Positions 1 to 8,864 of a stretch of 64,000 nt of DNA are shown piece after piece. Position 1 is the first letter of the stretch. Each line of letters opens with the position of its first letter. This DNA comes from Flavobacterium sp. (GTDB lineage: Bacteria > Bacteroidota > Bacteroidia > Flavobacteriales > Flavobacteriaceae). A program made the translations under genes and the position numbers. Where the stretch lies: contig JADKHM010000002.1 of assembly GCA_016721735.1 (NCBI GenBank), positions 310,001-374,000 on the forward strand. Direction: 5' to 3'. The notes beneath the pieces were generated by a model, which saw nothing but the letters and a program-made list of their open reading frames with translations, made no database searches and had not been told where the DNA came from.

Positions 1-3000
1 CTCTTTTTTTTCCTATTGACTTTTTCACTAGGATATTCGCAAGGAGCTGCGCCAGGTGACCCCGGCAAAAACTCTTGGGATGTTATTTCCCTCTTTTCCG
101 CAGCGTACACAGACCTCGCGGGAACCAACTTTAACCCAAATTGGGGTCAAACCTCAGGTTATCCGGGCAATTTGACTACTCCGTCTTATGGCGGAGACGA
201 AGTTAAACAGTATCAAAATACCGGAAATTATCAAGGTACTGAAACGGCAGCCGATGTTAATATTTCAGCGATGACTAAATTTCACATCGAAATTTATTCA
301 TCAACGCTCACTTCAATAAGAGTATCGCTCATCAAGACGACTGGTGGTGGTGTAGAAGTTCCAACAACCTTAGCCCTTACTCCAGGAACATGGAACGTAT
401 TTAACATAGATATTAGTGGTGCTGCTTATAATGCAGTTCGTCCAATTTTTCGTCAAATTAAGTATGATCAACCAGCGGGAGCAGGTAACATTCAAAACTT
501 AATTGTTGACAATATGTTTTTCTGGAGACCTGCTACAACACAGCCTCCGACTTTTGGACCATTTACAGTTCCTGCAAAAGTAGTGGGAGATGCGCCATTT
601 GGAATTACAGACCCAACTTCTAACAGTTTAGGAGCATTCACCTACACTAGTAGCAATACTGCTGTTGCAACTATTAGCGGCAGTACAATAACTGTAGTAG
701 GTGCCGGAACATCGACAATTACAGCTACTCAAGCGGCTGACGGAATTTATGGTGCTGGAAGCACTACGGCAACATTAACAGTAACCCCGCCTGCAGCACC
801 AACACCCCCAGCAAGAAATAGTTGGGATGTTATTTCCTTTTACAGTGACGGTAGTGGATATCCACTTTCATCAACACCAACATGGGGAGGATCAGGTAGT
901 TCCGACGTTTCTATCGGCGGAAATAATGTAAGATTTTTAGCTAACGTTACCGCTTCTCAAATTGCATTCGCAGCAACCAATGTTTCAGAAATGACGCATG
1001 TGCACATCGACGTATTTTCTATAAATCAAACGCCAATGTGGTTTTGGTTGATGAATCAACGTGTGATTGTTCCTACTCCTATTAATGGATGGACTAGTGT
1101 AGATATTCCTTTGTCAAGTTATTCTACTTTAGGGGTAAATTTGTCAACTGTAAATTTATTTAAGATTGAAAACCCAACGGGAGCAGGTCTTCCTTTGAAA
1201 CAAGTATATGTAGACAACATCTACTTTTACAGAGCAGCTACTTTACCTCCTCCAACTTTAGGAGCGTTAACTCTTCCATCACCAGTTGTTTTGGGAGACG
1301 CACCTGCAGTTCTGACTAACCCAACAACAAATAGTACTGGAACATTTACCTACACTAGTAGTAACACTGCTGTTGCAACAGTAAGTGGAAATACCTTAAC
1401 TTTTGTTGGCGGAGGTACGAGTACCATTACCGCGACTGTATCCTCTGACGGAACTTATGGCGCAAGAAGTACTTCTGCAACTTTAACTGTATCATTTCCA
1501 GCACCTGGTCCATCACCGGTGCCGCCAGCAAGAGATCCTGCCTCTGTAGTTTCAATGTATACAGGTACACCAACTACGTATGCTAACGGAACTACTGCAG
1601 TTCAAGCAAGTTGGTCAACTGGATCTACAAACTCTAATTTTGCTTACGCTAACGGTTCGGATACTTGTATTCAAGTTAACAATTTAGGTTACTTCGGATT
1701 GGTAACCAATGGCGCTAATTTCAGCGTCGCAGGAATGTCAACATTACACGTAGACATTTATGTGAACACGCCGATGACAACCATGATCTTAAATCTTTTG
1801 GCTCCTTCGGACAGAAATTATTCAATAGGACCACTAGCAACAGGTTGGAATTCTTTTGATATTCCATTAACCACATACCCTGGTGTTTTAACTAACATCA
1901 ACGGAATAAAATTTGAGCAAAGTGGTGGTACACCTCGTCAAATATACATAGACAACGTCTATTTCTATACAGGTGGCGCACCTGCTCTTAGTAACTTCCC
2001 TGCAATAGCGAAAGTTAATGGCGCAGCTCCTTTTAACTTAACAGCTCCAACTTCTACAAGCCCAGGAACATTTACTTACACCAGTAGTAATCCACTTGTG
2101 GCAACTATAAGTGGTAATACTGTAACTGTAGTGGGGGCTGGTACTTCAACTATTACTGCGACTCAAGCGGCAAGCGGTTTCTTTACAACAGGTTCTATAT
2201 CAGCTACCTTAACTGTAGCCGCTTCTAGTGTTCCGCTTTCAGGACCAACAGCACCTCCAGCAAGAAATTCTTGGGATGCTTTTTCAGTATTTAGTGATGA
2301 ACCATCTTACACCTTAATTCCTGGAACAAGAAATTACAATCCAGGATGGGGACAAGCAGGTGCAGGAGCGGTTGTTCTAGCAGGTGCAGACAATGTATGG
2401 CGTGCTTCAAACCTGAACTATCAAGGAATTGTTTTTGGAAGTAATGCAGATGTTTCAGCAATGACGCACTTTCACGTAGATGTTTGGACATTTGATGAAA
2501 CTTCATTACAATTCTTCCAAATTAGTAATACAACAGGTGAAAGATCTGTTGCGCTAGCTGCTCCGTATGGTGCATTAACGCAAGGATCGTGGATTAGCTA
2601 TGACATTCCTTTAACTGCTTGGACGAGCCAAGGTGGTTTTTCAGCCACTAATTTGAAGGAATTTAAAATTGTAGGTACTGGTGGAAAAACAGTATATATG
2701 GATAACATGTACTTCTACAGAGCAGCTACAACGCAACCACCAACACTCGGGGCTTTCACAGTTCCTGCTCAACTTGTTGGAGCAGCACCATTTACTTTGA
2801 CAGCGCCAACTTCAAACAGTCTTGGGGCATTTACTTACACAAGTAGTAATACTGCGGTAGCAACTATTAGTGGAGATACAGTAACTATTGTAGGTGCTGG
2901 AACTTCAACGATAACAGCAACGCAAGCAGCTGATGGAAGCTATGGTTCAGGAAGCACAACAGCTACTTTATCAGTAACGCCTCCTGCAGCACCAACGCCT

Positions 3001-4899
3001 CCAGTTAGAAATACTTGGGATCGTATCTCTTTTTATAGCGATGCGTACGCCAATCAATCTACTCCAACATGGGGAGGTCAAACCGCGGATGTAACTATTG
3101 AAGGGAATACAACAAGAGTGATGAACAACTTCCTTTTCGGACAAGTTGCCTTCGCAAATGTTGATGTTTCTGCGATGACATGGGTACACGTTGATGTATT
3201 TTCATTAGATCAAACACCATTGTGGTTTTGGTTAGGAAATCAAAGAGTAATACTTCCAACTCCTATTAATGGTTGGACTAGCCTTGATATTCCATTGTCA
3301 GATTATGCTACACTTGGAGTAAATTTGGCTGCTGTTAACATTTTCAAAATTGAAAATCCTAACGGAGCTGGTGGTTTTAGAAATGCATATGTAGATAACA
3401 TCTATTTCTACAGAGACGCTACGCTTCCTCCTGCAACTGTTGGTACTTTTACCGTACCTGCAAAAGTTTTGGGTGATGCACCATTCCAATTGACTCCTCC
3501 AACTTCAAACAATGTAAGCCCATTTACTTATACAAGTAGTAATACTAGCATTGCCACTATCTCTGGTGATATGGTAACTGTAGTAGGTGGCGGAACAGCT
3601 GTCATTACAGCTTCGCAAGTTACAGATGGCGTTTATGGTCCAACAAGCAGTACGGCTAACTTAGTTGTAACTTATCCTGTTCCTGGTCCATCTCCTATTC
3701 CACCTGCAAGAGATCCTTTAAAAGTGATGTCTGTATACACAGGAACACCAGCGCAAGTATATGCTGATAGTCCTGCTTATTCTTTGGTTAGAACATCTTG
3801 GACAGGAGCAACAACGGCAAACTTTAACTTTGCTAATGGAGACAATACTTGTATTCAAGTAAATAATTTAGGATTTATCGGTTTGGCAGACACAACGGAA
3901 AGACGACTTAATGTAACAGCTATGACTAATTTGCATTTAGATGTTTATTGTAATACACCAATATCCAATCTATTTGTATTTCTTTTAGCTCCTGGAGACA
4001 GAAATTATTCTACTGGACCACTTGTGGCAGGCTGGAATTCATTGAACATTCCTTTAAGTGCTTATCCTGGTGCATTAAATGATATTTATGGGTTTAAAAT
4101 TGAGCAAAATGTTGCGCCAAGCAGTACTCAAATTTATTTAGACAACATCTATTTTAGTGATGATAATGCTACTTTTTACCAAGATAGCGACGGCGATGGT
4201 TATGGAAACATTCTGGTAACAACTGTAGCTACAACGCAACCTGTTGGTTACGTAAGCAATAGTGATGACTGTGATGATACTAACGCATTGTTAAATCCAA
4301 CAAATCCATGTGCTCCGCCAGTTTCAATTGTTAATTTGCGATTCTTTGTGCAAGGTTTTTATACTGGAGCGTCATCAATGAACTCTGTTAAATTTAATCA
4401 AGACGGGGTTTCTTCTCCAACTGATGTAGCAGATATTACTGTAGAATTACACGCTACGACTGCTCCTTATGAAACGCTTCATTCTGCCACGGCGACAGTA
4501 CAAACTGATGGTATAATTACAGTTTCTTACAGCAGTGCACCTAGTGGTTCATTCTATGTTGTTGTAAAAGGAAGTAATATGGTACAAACTTGGAGCTCTA
4601 CTCCGCAAACAGTAGGATCTACACCGCTAAGCTATGATTTCTCAATAGGTGCAACACAAGCATATGGCGACAACATGATTGAAGTAGAACCAGGAGTTTG
4701 GGCATTCTTCTCAGGAGACTTGAACCAAGATAACACGGTTGATAATACTGATTCAGATGCTTTATTGGCTGACGTTGCGATTTCCAATTTTGGACCTTTA
4801 GCTACAGATGTTAACGGAGATGGATCTGTAGATAATTCAGATACGGATTTATTCTTCCCTAACTTGGAGAATTCAGTATTTGCTAGTTTCCCTGAATAA
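1..4899 (+). CDS. Secreted multi-module carbohydrate-binding-like protein with BIG2 domains and dockerin-like C-terminus (5' end outside window)
   Basis: The reading frame is open from the first base and begins with a hydrophobic run ending in GYSQG, so the window cuts into a signal peptide and the true start lies upstream. A TTG at 16 is the first in-window start codon but would truncate the signal. Six beta-sandwich modules (about 70-540, 815-1240, 1520-1975, 2265-2730, 3005-3420, 3710-4160) open with motifs such as NSWDVISLFS and end in VDNIYFYR; similar modules accompany flavobacterial polysaccharide-degrading enzymes. Five BIG2-like domains (TYTSSNTAVATISG...) lie between them. An Asp-rich metal-binding segment (4165-4310), another beta domain, and two EF-hand loops (about 4711-4880) that match a dockerin type I pair follow. 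No T9SS sorting domain is seen. It is likely extracellular and glycan-binding; no catalytic domain is visible. The next gene starts 28 bases downstream. Confidence 0.85.
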   Translation, partial: LFFFLLTFSLGYSQGAAPGDPGKNSWDVISLFSAAYTDLAGTNFNPNWGQTSGYPGNLTTPSYGGDEVKQYQNTGNYQGTETAADVNISAMTKFHIEIYSSTLTSIRVSLIKTTGGGVEVPTTLALTPGTWNVFNIDISGAAYNAVRPIFRQIKYDQPAGAGNIQNLIVDNMFFWRPATTQPPTFGPFTVPAKVVGDAPFGITDPTSNSLGAFTYTSSNTAVATISGSTITVVGAGTSTITATQAADGIYGAGSTTATLTVTPPAAPTPPARNSWDVISFYSDGSGYPLSSTPTWGGSGSSDVSIGGNNVRFLANVTASQIAFAATNVSEMTHVHIDVFSINQTPMWFWLMNQRVIVPTPINGWTSVDIPLSSYSTLGVNLSTVNLFKIENPTGAGLPLKQVYVDNIYFYRAATLPPPTLGALTLPSPVVLGDAPAVLTNPTTNSTGTFTYTSSNTAVATVSGNTLTFVGGGTSTITATVSSDGTYGARSTSATLTVSFPAPGPSPVPPARDPASVVSMYTGTPTTYANGTTAVQASWSTGSTNSNFAYANGSDTCIQVNNLGYFGLVTNGANFSVAGMSTLHVDIYVNTPMTTMILNLLAPSDRNYSIGPLATGWNSFDIPLTTYPGVLTNINGIKFEQSGGTPRQIYIDNVYFYTGGAPALSNFPAIAKVNGAAPFNLTAPTSTSPGTFTYTSSNPLVATISGNTVTVVGAGTSTITATQAASGFFTTGSISATLTVAASSVPLSGPTAPPARNSWDAFSVFSDEPSYTLIPGTRNYNPGWGQAGAGAVVLAGADNVWRASNLNYQGIVFGSNADVSAMTHFHVDVWTFDETSLQFFQISNTTGERSVALAAPYGALTQGSWISYDIPLTAWTSQGGFSATNLKEFKIVGTGGKTVYMDNMYFYRAATTQPPTLGAFTVPAQLVGAAPFTLTAPTSNSLGAFTYTSSNTAVATISGDTVTIVGAGTSTITATQAADGSYGSGSTTATLSVTPPAAPTPPVRNTWDRISFYSDAYANQSTPTWGGQTADVTIEGNTTRVMNNFLFGQVAFANVDVSAMTWVHVDVFSLDQTPLWFWLGNQRVILPTPINGWTSLDIPLSDYATLGVNLAAVNIFKIENPNGAGGFRNAYVDNIYFYRDATLPPATVGTFTVPAKVLGDAPFQLTPPTSNNVSPFTYTSSNTSIATISGDMVTVVGGGTAVITASQVTDGVYGPTSSTANLVVTYPVPGPSPIPPARDPLKVMSVYTGTPAQVYADSPAYSLVRTSWTGATTANFNFANGDNTCIQVNNLGFIGLADTTERRLNVTAMTNLHLDVYCNTPISNLFVFLLAPGDRNYSTGPLVAGWNSLNIPLSAYPGALNDIYGFKIEQNVAPSSTQIYLDNIYFSDDNATFYQDSDGDGYGNILVTTVATTQPVGYVSNSDDCDDTNALLNPTNPCAPPVSIVNLRFFVQGFYTGASSMNSVKFNQDGVSSPTDVADITVELHATTAPYETLHSATATVQTDGIITVSYSSAPSGSFYVVVKGSNMVQTWSSTPQTVGSTPLSYDFSIGATQAYGDNMIEVEPGVWAFFSGDLNQDNTVDNTDSDALLADVAISNFGPLATDVNGDGSVDNSDTDLFFPNLENSVFASFPE

Positions 4900-4927
4900 T
4901 AATTACGAACCAATTAATTTTAAATAC

Positions 4928-5401
4928 ATGAGAATAATGATTAACATGTTAAGCAAGAATTATCTTGTTCTTTGCTTATTACTACTCGCTCTTACGGGGT
5001 ATGCACAGGTTCCGACCTTTACACTTACTTTAGCGAATCAAGCCTCTACAAGTAACACATTAGAATTTGATCTAATGTTAACTGTTCCTAGTTCTCCACC
5101 TGCTGGGGTTCGTCTTACTGGTATTAATGCTGGTGTAGAGTTCAACACTGCGATTTTAAATGGAGGAGCGCCTTGTACTACACTTAACTGCGGTTCTTTT
5201 ATTTTGATTCCAGGTACGGCTGCCTCTCAATTTACAGGTATGTCAGCAGTGAATACAACATACAGAGCTACTCCTGCAGGACATTTGAGAATTGTACAAG
5301 GAGCTAATCAGAACAGTACGGCGGATCTTGTTCCAGGAACGTATAGAGTAGGTCGATACAGACTTACCATTGTCCTACTGCAGCTGCAGCTAGTGGCTTA
5401 G
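4928..5401 (+). CDS. 5' fragment of frameshifted SprB-like T9SS surface protein (signal peptide and cohesin-like domain)
   Basis: I place the start at ATG 4928, which gives MRIMINMLSKNYLVL and a clear signal peptide ending in GYAQ; the frame is open further upstream but overlaps the previous gene. The mature part, about 120 residues, is a beta-rich domain (FTLTLANQASTSNTLEFDLM... GTYRVGRYRLT) that resembles the cohesin-like N-terminal domains of flavobacterial surface proteins. After RLT at 5368 the frame runs into unrelated sequence and stops at 5401. The rest of the protein continues in the -1 frame (see 5347-8193). One extra A near 5368 would give RLTNCPTAAA and join the two parts. It is therefore half of a broken gene or of a sequencing artefact. 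The cohesin-like assignment is inference. Confidence 0.8.
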   Translation: MRIMINMLSKNYLVLCLLLLALTGYAQVPTFTLTLANQASTSNTLEFDLMLTVPSSPPAGVRLTGINAGVEFNTAILNGGAPCTTLNCGSFILIPGTAASQFTGMSAVNTTYRATPAGHLRIVQGANQNSTADLVPGTYRVGRYRLTIVLLQLQLVA

Positions 5402-8193
5402 TAGCAGAATCACCATGTGCTGGTGCTGCTAATGGAAGTGCAGTAATTACTTTAACTGGAGCACCAAACCCAAGTTCAGCAGTAACTTATACTGTTGATG
5501 GTGGTGCTACACAAAATGCTACTTTATCAGCTGGAGCTTTTACAGTTGAAGGTCTAGCTGCAGGTTCTCACGTTGTTGCAATTACTTACCCAACATGTAG
5601 TCCTGTTTCTACTTCCTCGTTTACGATCGGAGCTGGAGCAGCACTTACCACTAATGGAAGTGTTACAACATCTATTTGTGCTGGTGGTTCATACACTTGG
5701 CCAGCTAATGGACAATCGTATACTACAGCTCAAGAAGGAACTACATTCGTTTCAGGATGTAACACAGCTACTTTGAACTTGACTGTTAATCCATTGACGT
5801 CAGAAGGAACTGTAATCACTTCAATTTGTGCTGGTGATTCATACACTTGGCCAGCTAATGGACAAACATATACTACTGCTCAAGCAGGAACTACGGTCGT
5901 TTCAGGATGTAATACAGCTTCTTTAACGTTGACAATTAATCCGTTGACTACTTCTGGAAGTGTAACTACTTCTATCTGTCAAGGACAAACTTATACATGG
6001 CCAGCAAATGGACAAACGTATAACACAAATCAAAGCGGAGTTACTGTTGTTACAGGATGTAACACAGCTACTTTGAACTTGACAGTTGATCCATCAACTA
6101 CTACAGGTAGTGAGTCAGTATCAGCTTGTGGTACTTCTTATACTTGGGCAACAAGTGGAGCTACCTATAATGCTTCAGGATCATATCCACACGTTGTAGG
6201 TTGTAACACAGCTACTTTGACGTTGGTTTTAGTTCCTAGTACTACTGATGGTGATTTGACTACATCAGCTTGTGATACTTTCACATGGTCAGGTGCACTT
6301 GCTTCTGGAGATACGTATACTACTTCAGGAACTTACACTCACGTTATGGGATGTAATACAGCTACTCTAAACTTGTCAATTACGCCAAGTACAACAACAG
6401 GAAGTGTATCTACAGCAATTTGTGATGGAGGATCATACACTTGGCCAGCAAATGGACAATCGTATACTACAGCTCAAGAAGGAACTACATTCGTTCAGGG
6501 ATGTAACACAGCTACTTTGAACTTGACAGTTAATCCTACTACTACAACTGGTAGCGATACCGTTACTGCTTGTGGTTCTTACACATGGACAGGTGAATTT
6601 GCTTCAGGATCAACCTATACTACTTCAGGAACTTACACTCATGTAACAGGATGTAACACTGCAACATTAGATTTAACAATCAATGCTTCAGCTCAGACTT
6701 TCTATGCTGATACTGATGGTGATACTTTTGGTGCAGGTGCTCCAATCTTGTCTTGTACAGGTCAACCAGAAGGAACCTCTACTAACAACACTGACTGTGC
6801 TCCAACAGATCCAACAAAATGGAGAACTGGAACATTCTTTACAGATGCTGATAACGATGGATACAACAATGGTTTCCCAGCAACATCAGTATGTTACGGA
6901 GCAACAACTCCATCAGGATTTGTAGCAGTAAACAACGGAGTTGATTGTAATGATAACAGTGCATCAGTTAATCCTAATGCATCTGAGATCGCAGGAAACG
7001 AAGTTGATGACAACTGTGATGGAACTACAGATGAGGTTACGGCTTTATCTTCATTAGTTGCTGCTAGTTGTGGTGCTACTCTAACAAGTTTAGAGTCTGC
7101 AATCTTTGCTTACCCATTGACTTCATTCCCAGAAATTGGAACAATTCAAGGGTACAGATTCAGAGTAACAAACGGAGCTAGTGTAAGAACTATCGATAGA
7201 TCTTCAAATAATTTCGCTTTATCTCAATTGCCAGGAGGAGCTACTTATGCTACTACTTATACAGTTGAGGTTTCAGTTAAATCAAATGGATTCTACAGAG
7301 CATACGGACCAGCTTGTAGCGTAACAACTCCAGCGGTTCCAAGTTCTACATTTATTGCTAATCCATCTTGTGGATCTACATTAACTGATATGTCACAATC
7401 TATTTTCTGTGTTCAAGTACCAAGTGCTTCAGGATACAGATTTAGAGTTATGAACGGAGCAACTGTAGTTGGAACTGTAGACAAAACTGTAAGCAGATTC
7501 AGCCTAGTTGATTTAGGAATTTCGAATATTGCATTCGGAACTACTTATACTGTTGATGTATTATTAGCATTTGGAGGTAATTTACGTCCAGATACAGAGT
7601 ACGGAAGTGCTTGTTCAATCACTACACCAGCAACTCCTGGAACTTCAAGAGTGATTGCACCTTCTTGTGGAAGTACAATCAATAACTTGTGGACAACTAT
7701 CTATGCGCAACAAGTATTAGGAGCGCAAGGATATAAATTTGTGGTAACTAACGGAGCTCAAACAAGAGAGTATCCAACAGCTAACCCAAGATTCCAATTG
7801 CCATTATTGTCAGGAGGAGCTGCTGCAAGTACTGCTTACACAATCCGTGTAGACGTATTGTATAACTTGAGCTATGTTCAAGGAACAGTATTATGTACAA
7901 TCACTACTTCACCTACAGCTACTAGACAAACTAGTTCAGCTTTAGCTATCTATGAAGTGAATGCTTATCCAAACCCATATGCTGAAACATTCAAATTGAA
8001 TGTAAACACATCAAGCGAGGATCAAGTAGGAGTAAGAGTATATGATATGTTAGGCCGTGAGGTTGAAGCACGTCAAGCATCTGTTGCTGCTATCACTAAC
8101 TTAGAAATCGGTTCACAATATCCTTCTGGAGTTTACAACATTATTGTAACTCAAGGAGCTAACGTGAAAACGGTAAGAGTGATCAAAAGATAA
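5347..8193 (+). CDS. 3' fragment of frameshifted SprB-like repeat surface protein with T9SS type A sorting domain
   Basis: This frame is open from 5347 and has no good start codon until a TTG at 5773 inside a repeat, so it is the downstream part of the gene that starts at 4928. It holds an SprB-like segment (CPTAAAASG...), then seven tandem repeats of about 50 residues built on GSVTTSIC..YTWPANGQ..GCNTATLNLTV (5656-6690). Two Asp-rich, MopE-like metal-binding segments follow (FYADTDGDTFG, DADNDGYNNG; 6700-7035), then three repeats of about 90 residues beginning SCG.T (7060-7910). The end is a type A T9SS sorting domain (NAYPNPYAETF... VYNIIVTQG... VRVIKR). SprB-type proteins are cell-surface adhesins moved by the gliding machinery. 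A strong terminator follows. Confidence 0.85.
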   Translation, partial: SRSIQTYHCPTAAAASGLVAESPCAGAANGSAVITLTGAPNPSSAVTYTVDGGATQNATLSAGAFTVEGLAAGSHVVAITYPTCSPVSTSSFTIGAGAALTTNGSVTTSICAGGSYTWPANGQSYTTAQEGTTFVSGCNTATLNLTVNPLTSEGTVITSICAGDSYTWPANGQTYTTAQAGTTVVSGCNTASLTLTINPLTTSGSVTTSICQGQTYTWPANGQTYNTNQSGVTVVTGCNTATLNLTVDPSTTTGSESVSACGTSYTWATSGATYNASGSYPHVVGCNTATLTLVLVPSTTDGDLTTSACDTFTWSGALASGDTYTTSGTYTHVMGCNTATLNLSITPSTTTGSVSTAICDGGSYTWPANGQSYTTAQEGTTFVQGCNTATLNLTVNPTTTTGSDTVTACGSYTWTGEFASGSTYTTSGTYTHVTGCNTATLDLTINASAQTFYADTDGDTFGAGAPILSCTGQPEGTSTNNTDCAPTDPTKWRTGTFFTDADNDGYNNGFPATSVCYGATTPSGFVAVNNGVDCNDNSASVNPNASEIAGNEVDDNCDGTTDEVTALSSLVAASCGATLTSLESAIFAYPLTSFPEIGTIQGYRFRVTNGASVRTIDRSSNNFALSQLPGGATYATTYTVEVSVKSNGFYRAYGPACSVTTPAVPSSTFIANPSCGSTLTDMSQSIFCVQVPSASGYRFRVMNGATVVGTVDKTVSRFSLVDLGISNIAFGTTYTVDVLLAFGGNLRPDTEYGSACSITTPATPGTSRVIAPSCGSTINNLWTTIYAQQVLGAQGYKFVVTNGAQTREYPTANPRFQLPLLSGGAAASTAYTIRVDVLYNLSYVQGTVLCTITTSPTATRQTSSALAIYEVNAYPNPYAETFKLNVNTSSEDQVGVRVYDMLGREVEARQASVAAITNLEIGSQYPSGVYNIIVTQGANVKTVRVIKR
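5656..6690 (+). repeat. Seven tandem repeats of about 150 bp coding for 50-residue units
   Basis: Each unit codes for a Cys...YTW...GCNTATLNLTV pattern. Units 1 and 6 (about 5676-5790 and 6417-6531) are nearly identical at DNA level, more so than other pairs, which suggests recent recombination or gene conversion. The two differ by a compensating one-base loss and gain around 5750/6493 (VSG versus VQG). Confidence 0.9.
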
Positions 8194-8216
8194 TTAGATT
8201 GTCTTTATAAAAGAGA

Positions 8217-8246
8217 AACCGCTTCGGAAACGAAGCGGTTTTTTTT
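8217..8246 (+). terminator. Rho-independent terminator after the SprB-like gene
   Basis: A 10-bp stem, AACCGCTTCG with CGAAGCGGTT, closes on a GAAA tetraloop and is followed by a run of T. Confidence 0.92.
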
Positions 8247-8864
8247 GTATAAACTCTCATAGTTTGCAGTCTTAAGTTCAAGTAGATAATATGTAAAATT
8301 CACTTAAGACGAAAAACAATTACGTTTCTTTATGTACAACTATTGCTTCACTATTATAAAAACTATTAAAATATATAAAATATAATTCGACTCATATTTA
8401 TGCATTAACTACAAAATGAACACAAAACGGTAATACTTACAAGCCAAAATAATCCAAAAACAGACCTGTATATAATTATAGCGACACTACATAAACTATA
8501 CATCATTAATCGACGGTCCGATTTGCTAAAATCAAAGTACTCTAAAAAGTCCGGTAAACACAAGGGTTAACAACGCTTTACCTCTTGCTCGATTAAACAT
8601 TTTATTGTATAGTTAAAATATACTAACTTATGAAAATTTAATAGTGCTACTATCGTACTTTAACATACCCCAAAAGTGAACATTTCATAAACAAGAAATA
8701 ATCACAAATCTGTTTCAAAGAACCTAAGTTTCTTGGTAATAACCATGGCCGAAAATTCAAGTTTTAAAAATAAAAAAAGTGAATTTTTGCAATATCAAGT
8801 CAATCCAAAGATATCGCTCTTGTGACAAATCAGTATCAAAAAATATACATACAATTTCCCTATT
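8247..8864. other. Non-coding gap of about 620 bp
   Basis: The stretch is very AT-rich with no ORF of useful length, no tRNA and no clear TAnnTTTG promoter. The only structures noticed are a 9-bp inverted repeat (GTCTTAAGT at 8269-8277 with ACTTAAGAC at 8302-8310) and a short 26-codon ORF at 8744-8824 with no support. It presumably holds the promoter and leader of the gene at 8865, but I cannot place either. Confidence 0.6.

Noticed and set aside
5360..5372. Programmed -1 ribosomal frameshift in the SprB-like gene
   Set aside because: No X-XXY-YYZ slippery heptamer and no clear downstream pseudoknot; a lost base explains the break more simply.
5656..6690. Regular repeats of about 150 bp that might be taken for a CRISPR or satellite array
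   Set aside because: They are in frame, code for related 50-residue units with conserved Cys and Trp, and have no constant short repeat with unique spacers.
8269..8310. 9-bp inverted repeat with a 24-base loop after the terminator
   Set aside because: Too short and isolated to separate from chance; no gene start close by.
8744..8824. Short ORF of 26 codons in the non-coding gap
   Set aside because: No promoter, no recognisable sequence and a composition like the surrounding AT-rich gap.
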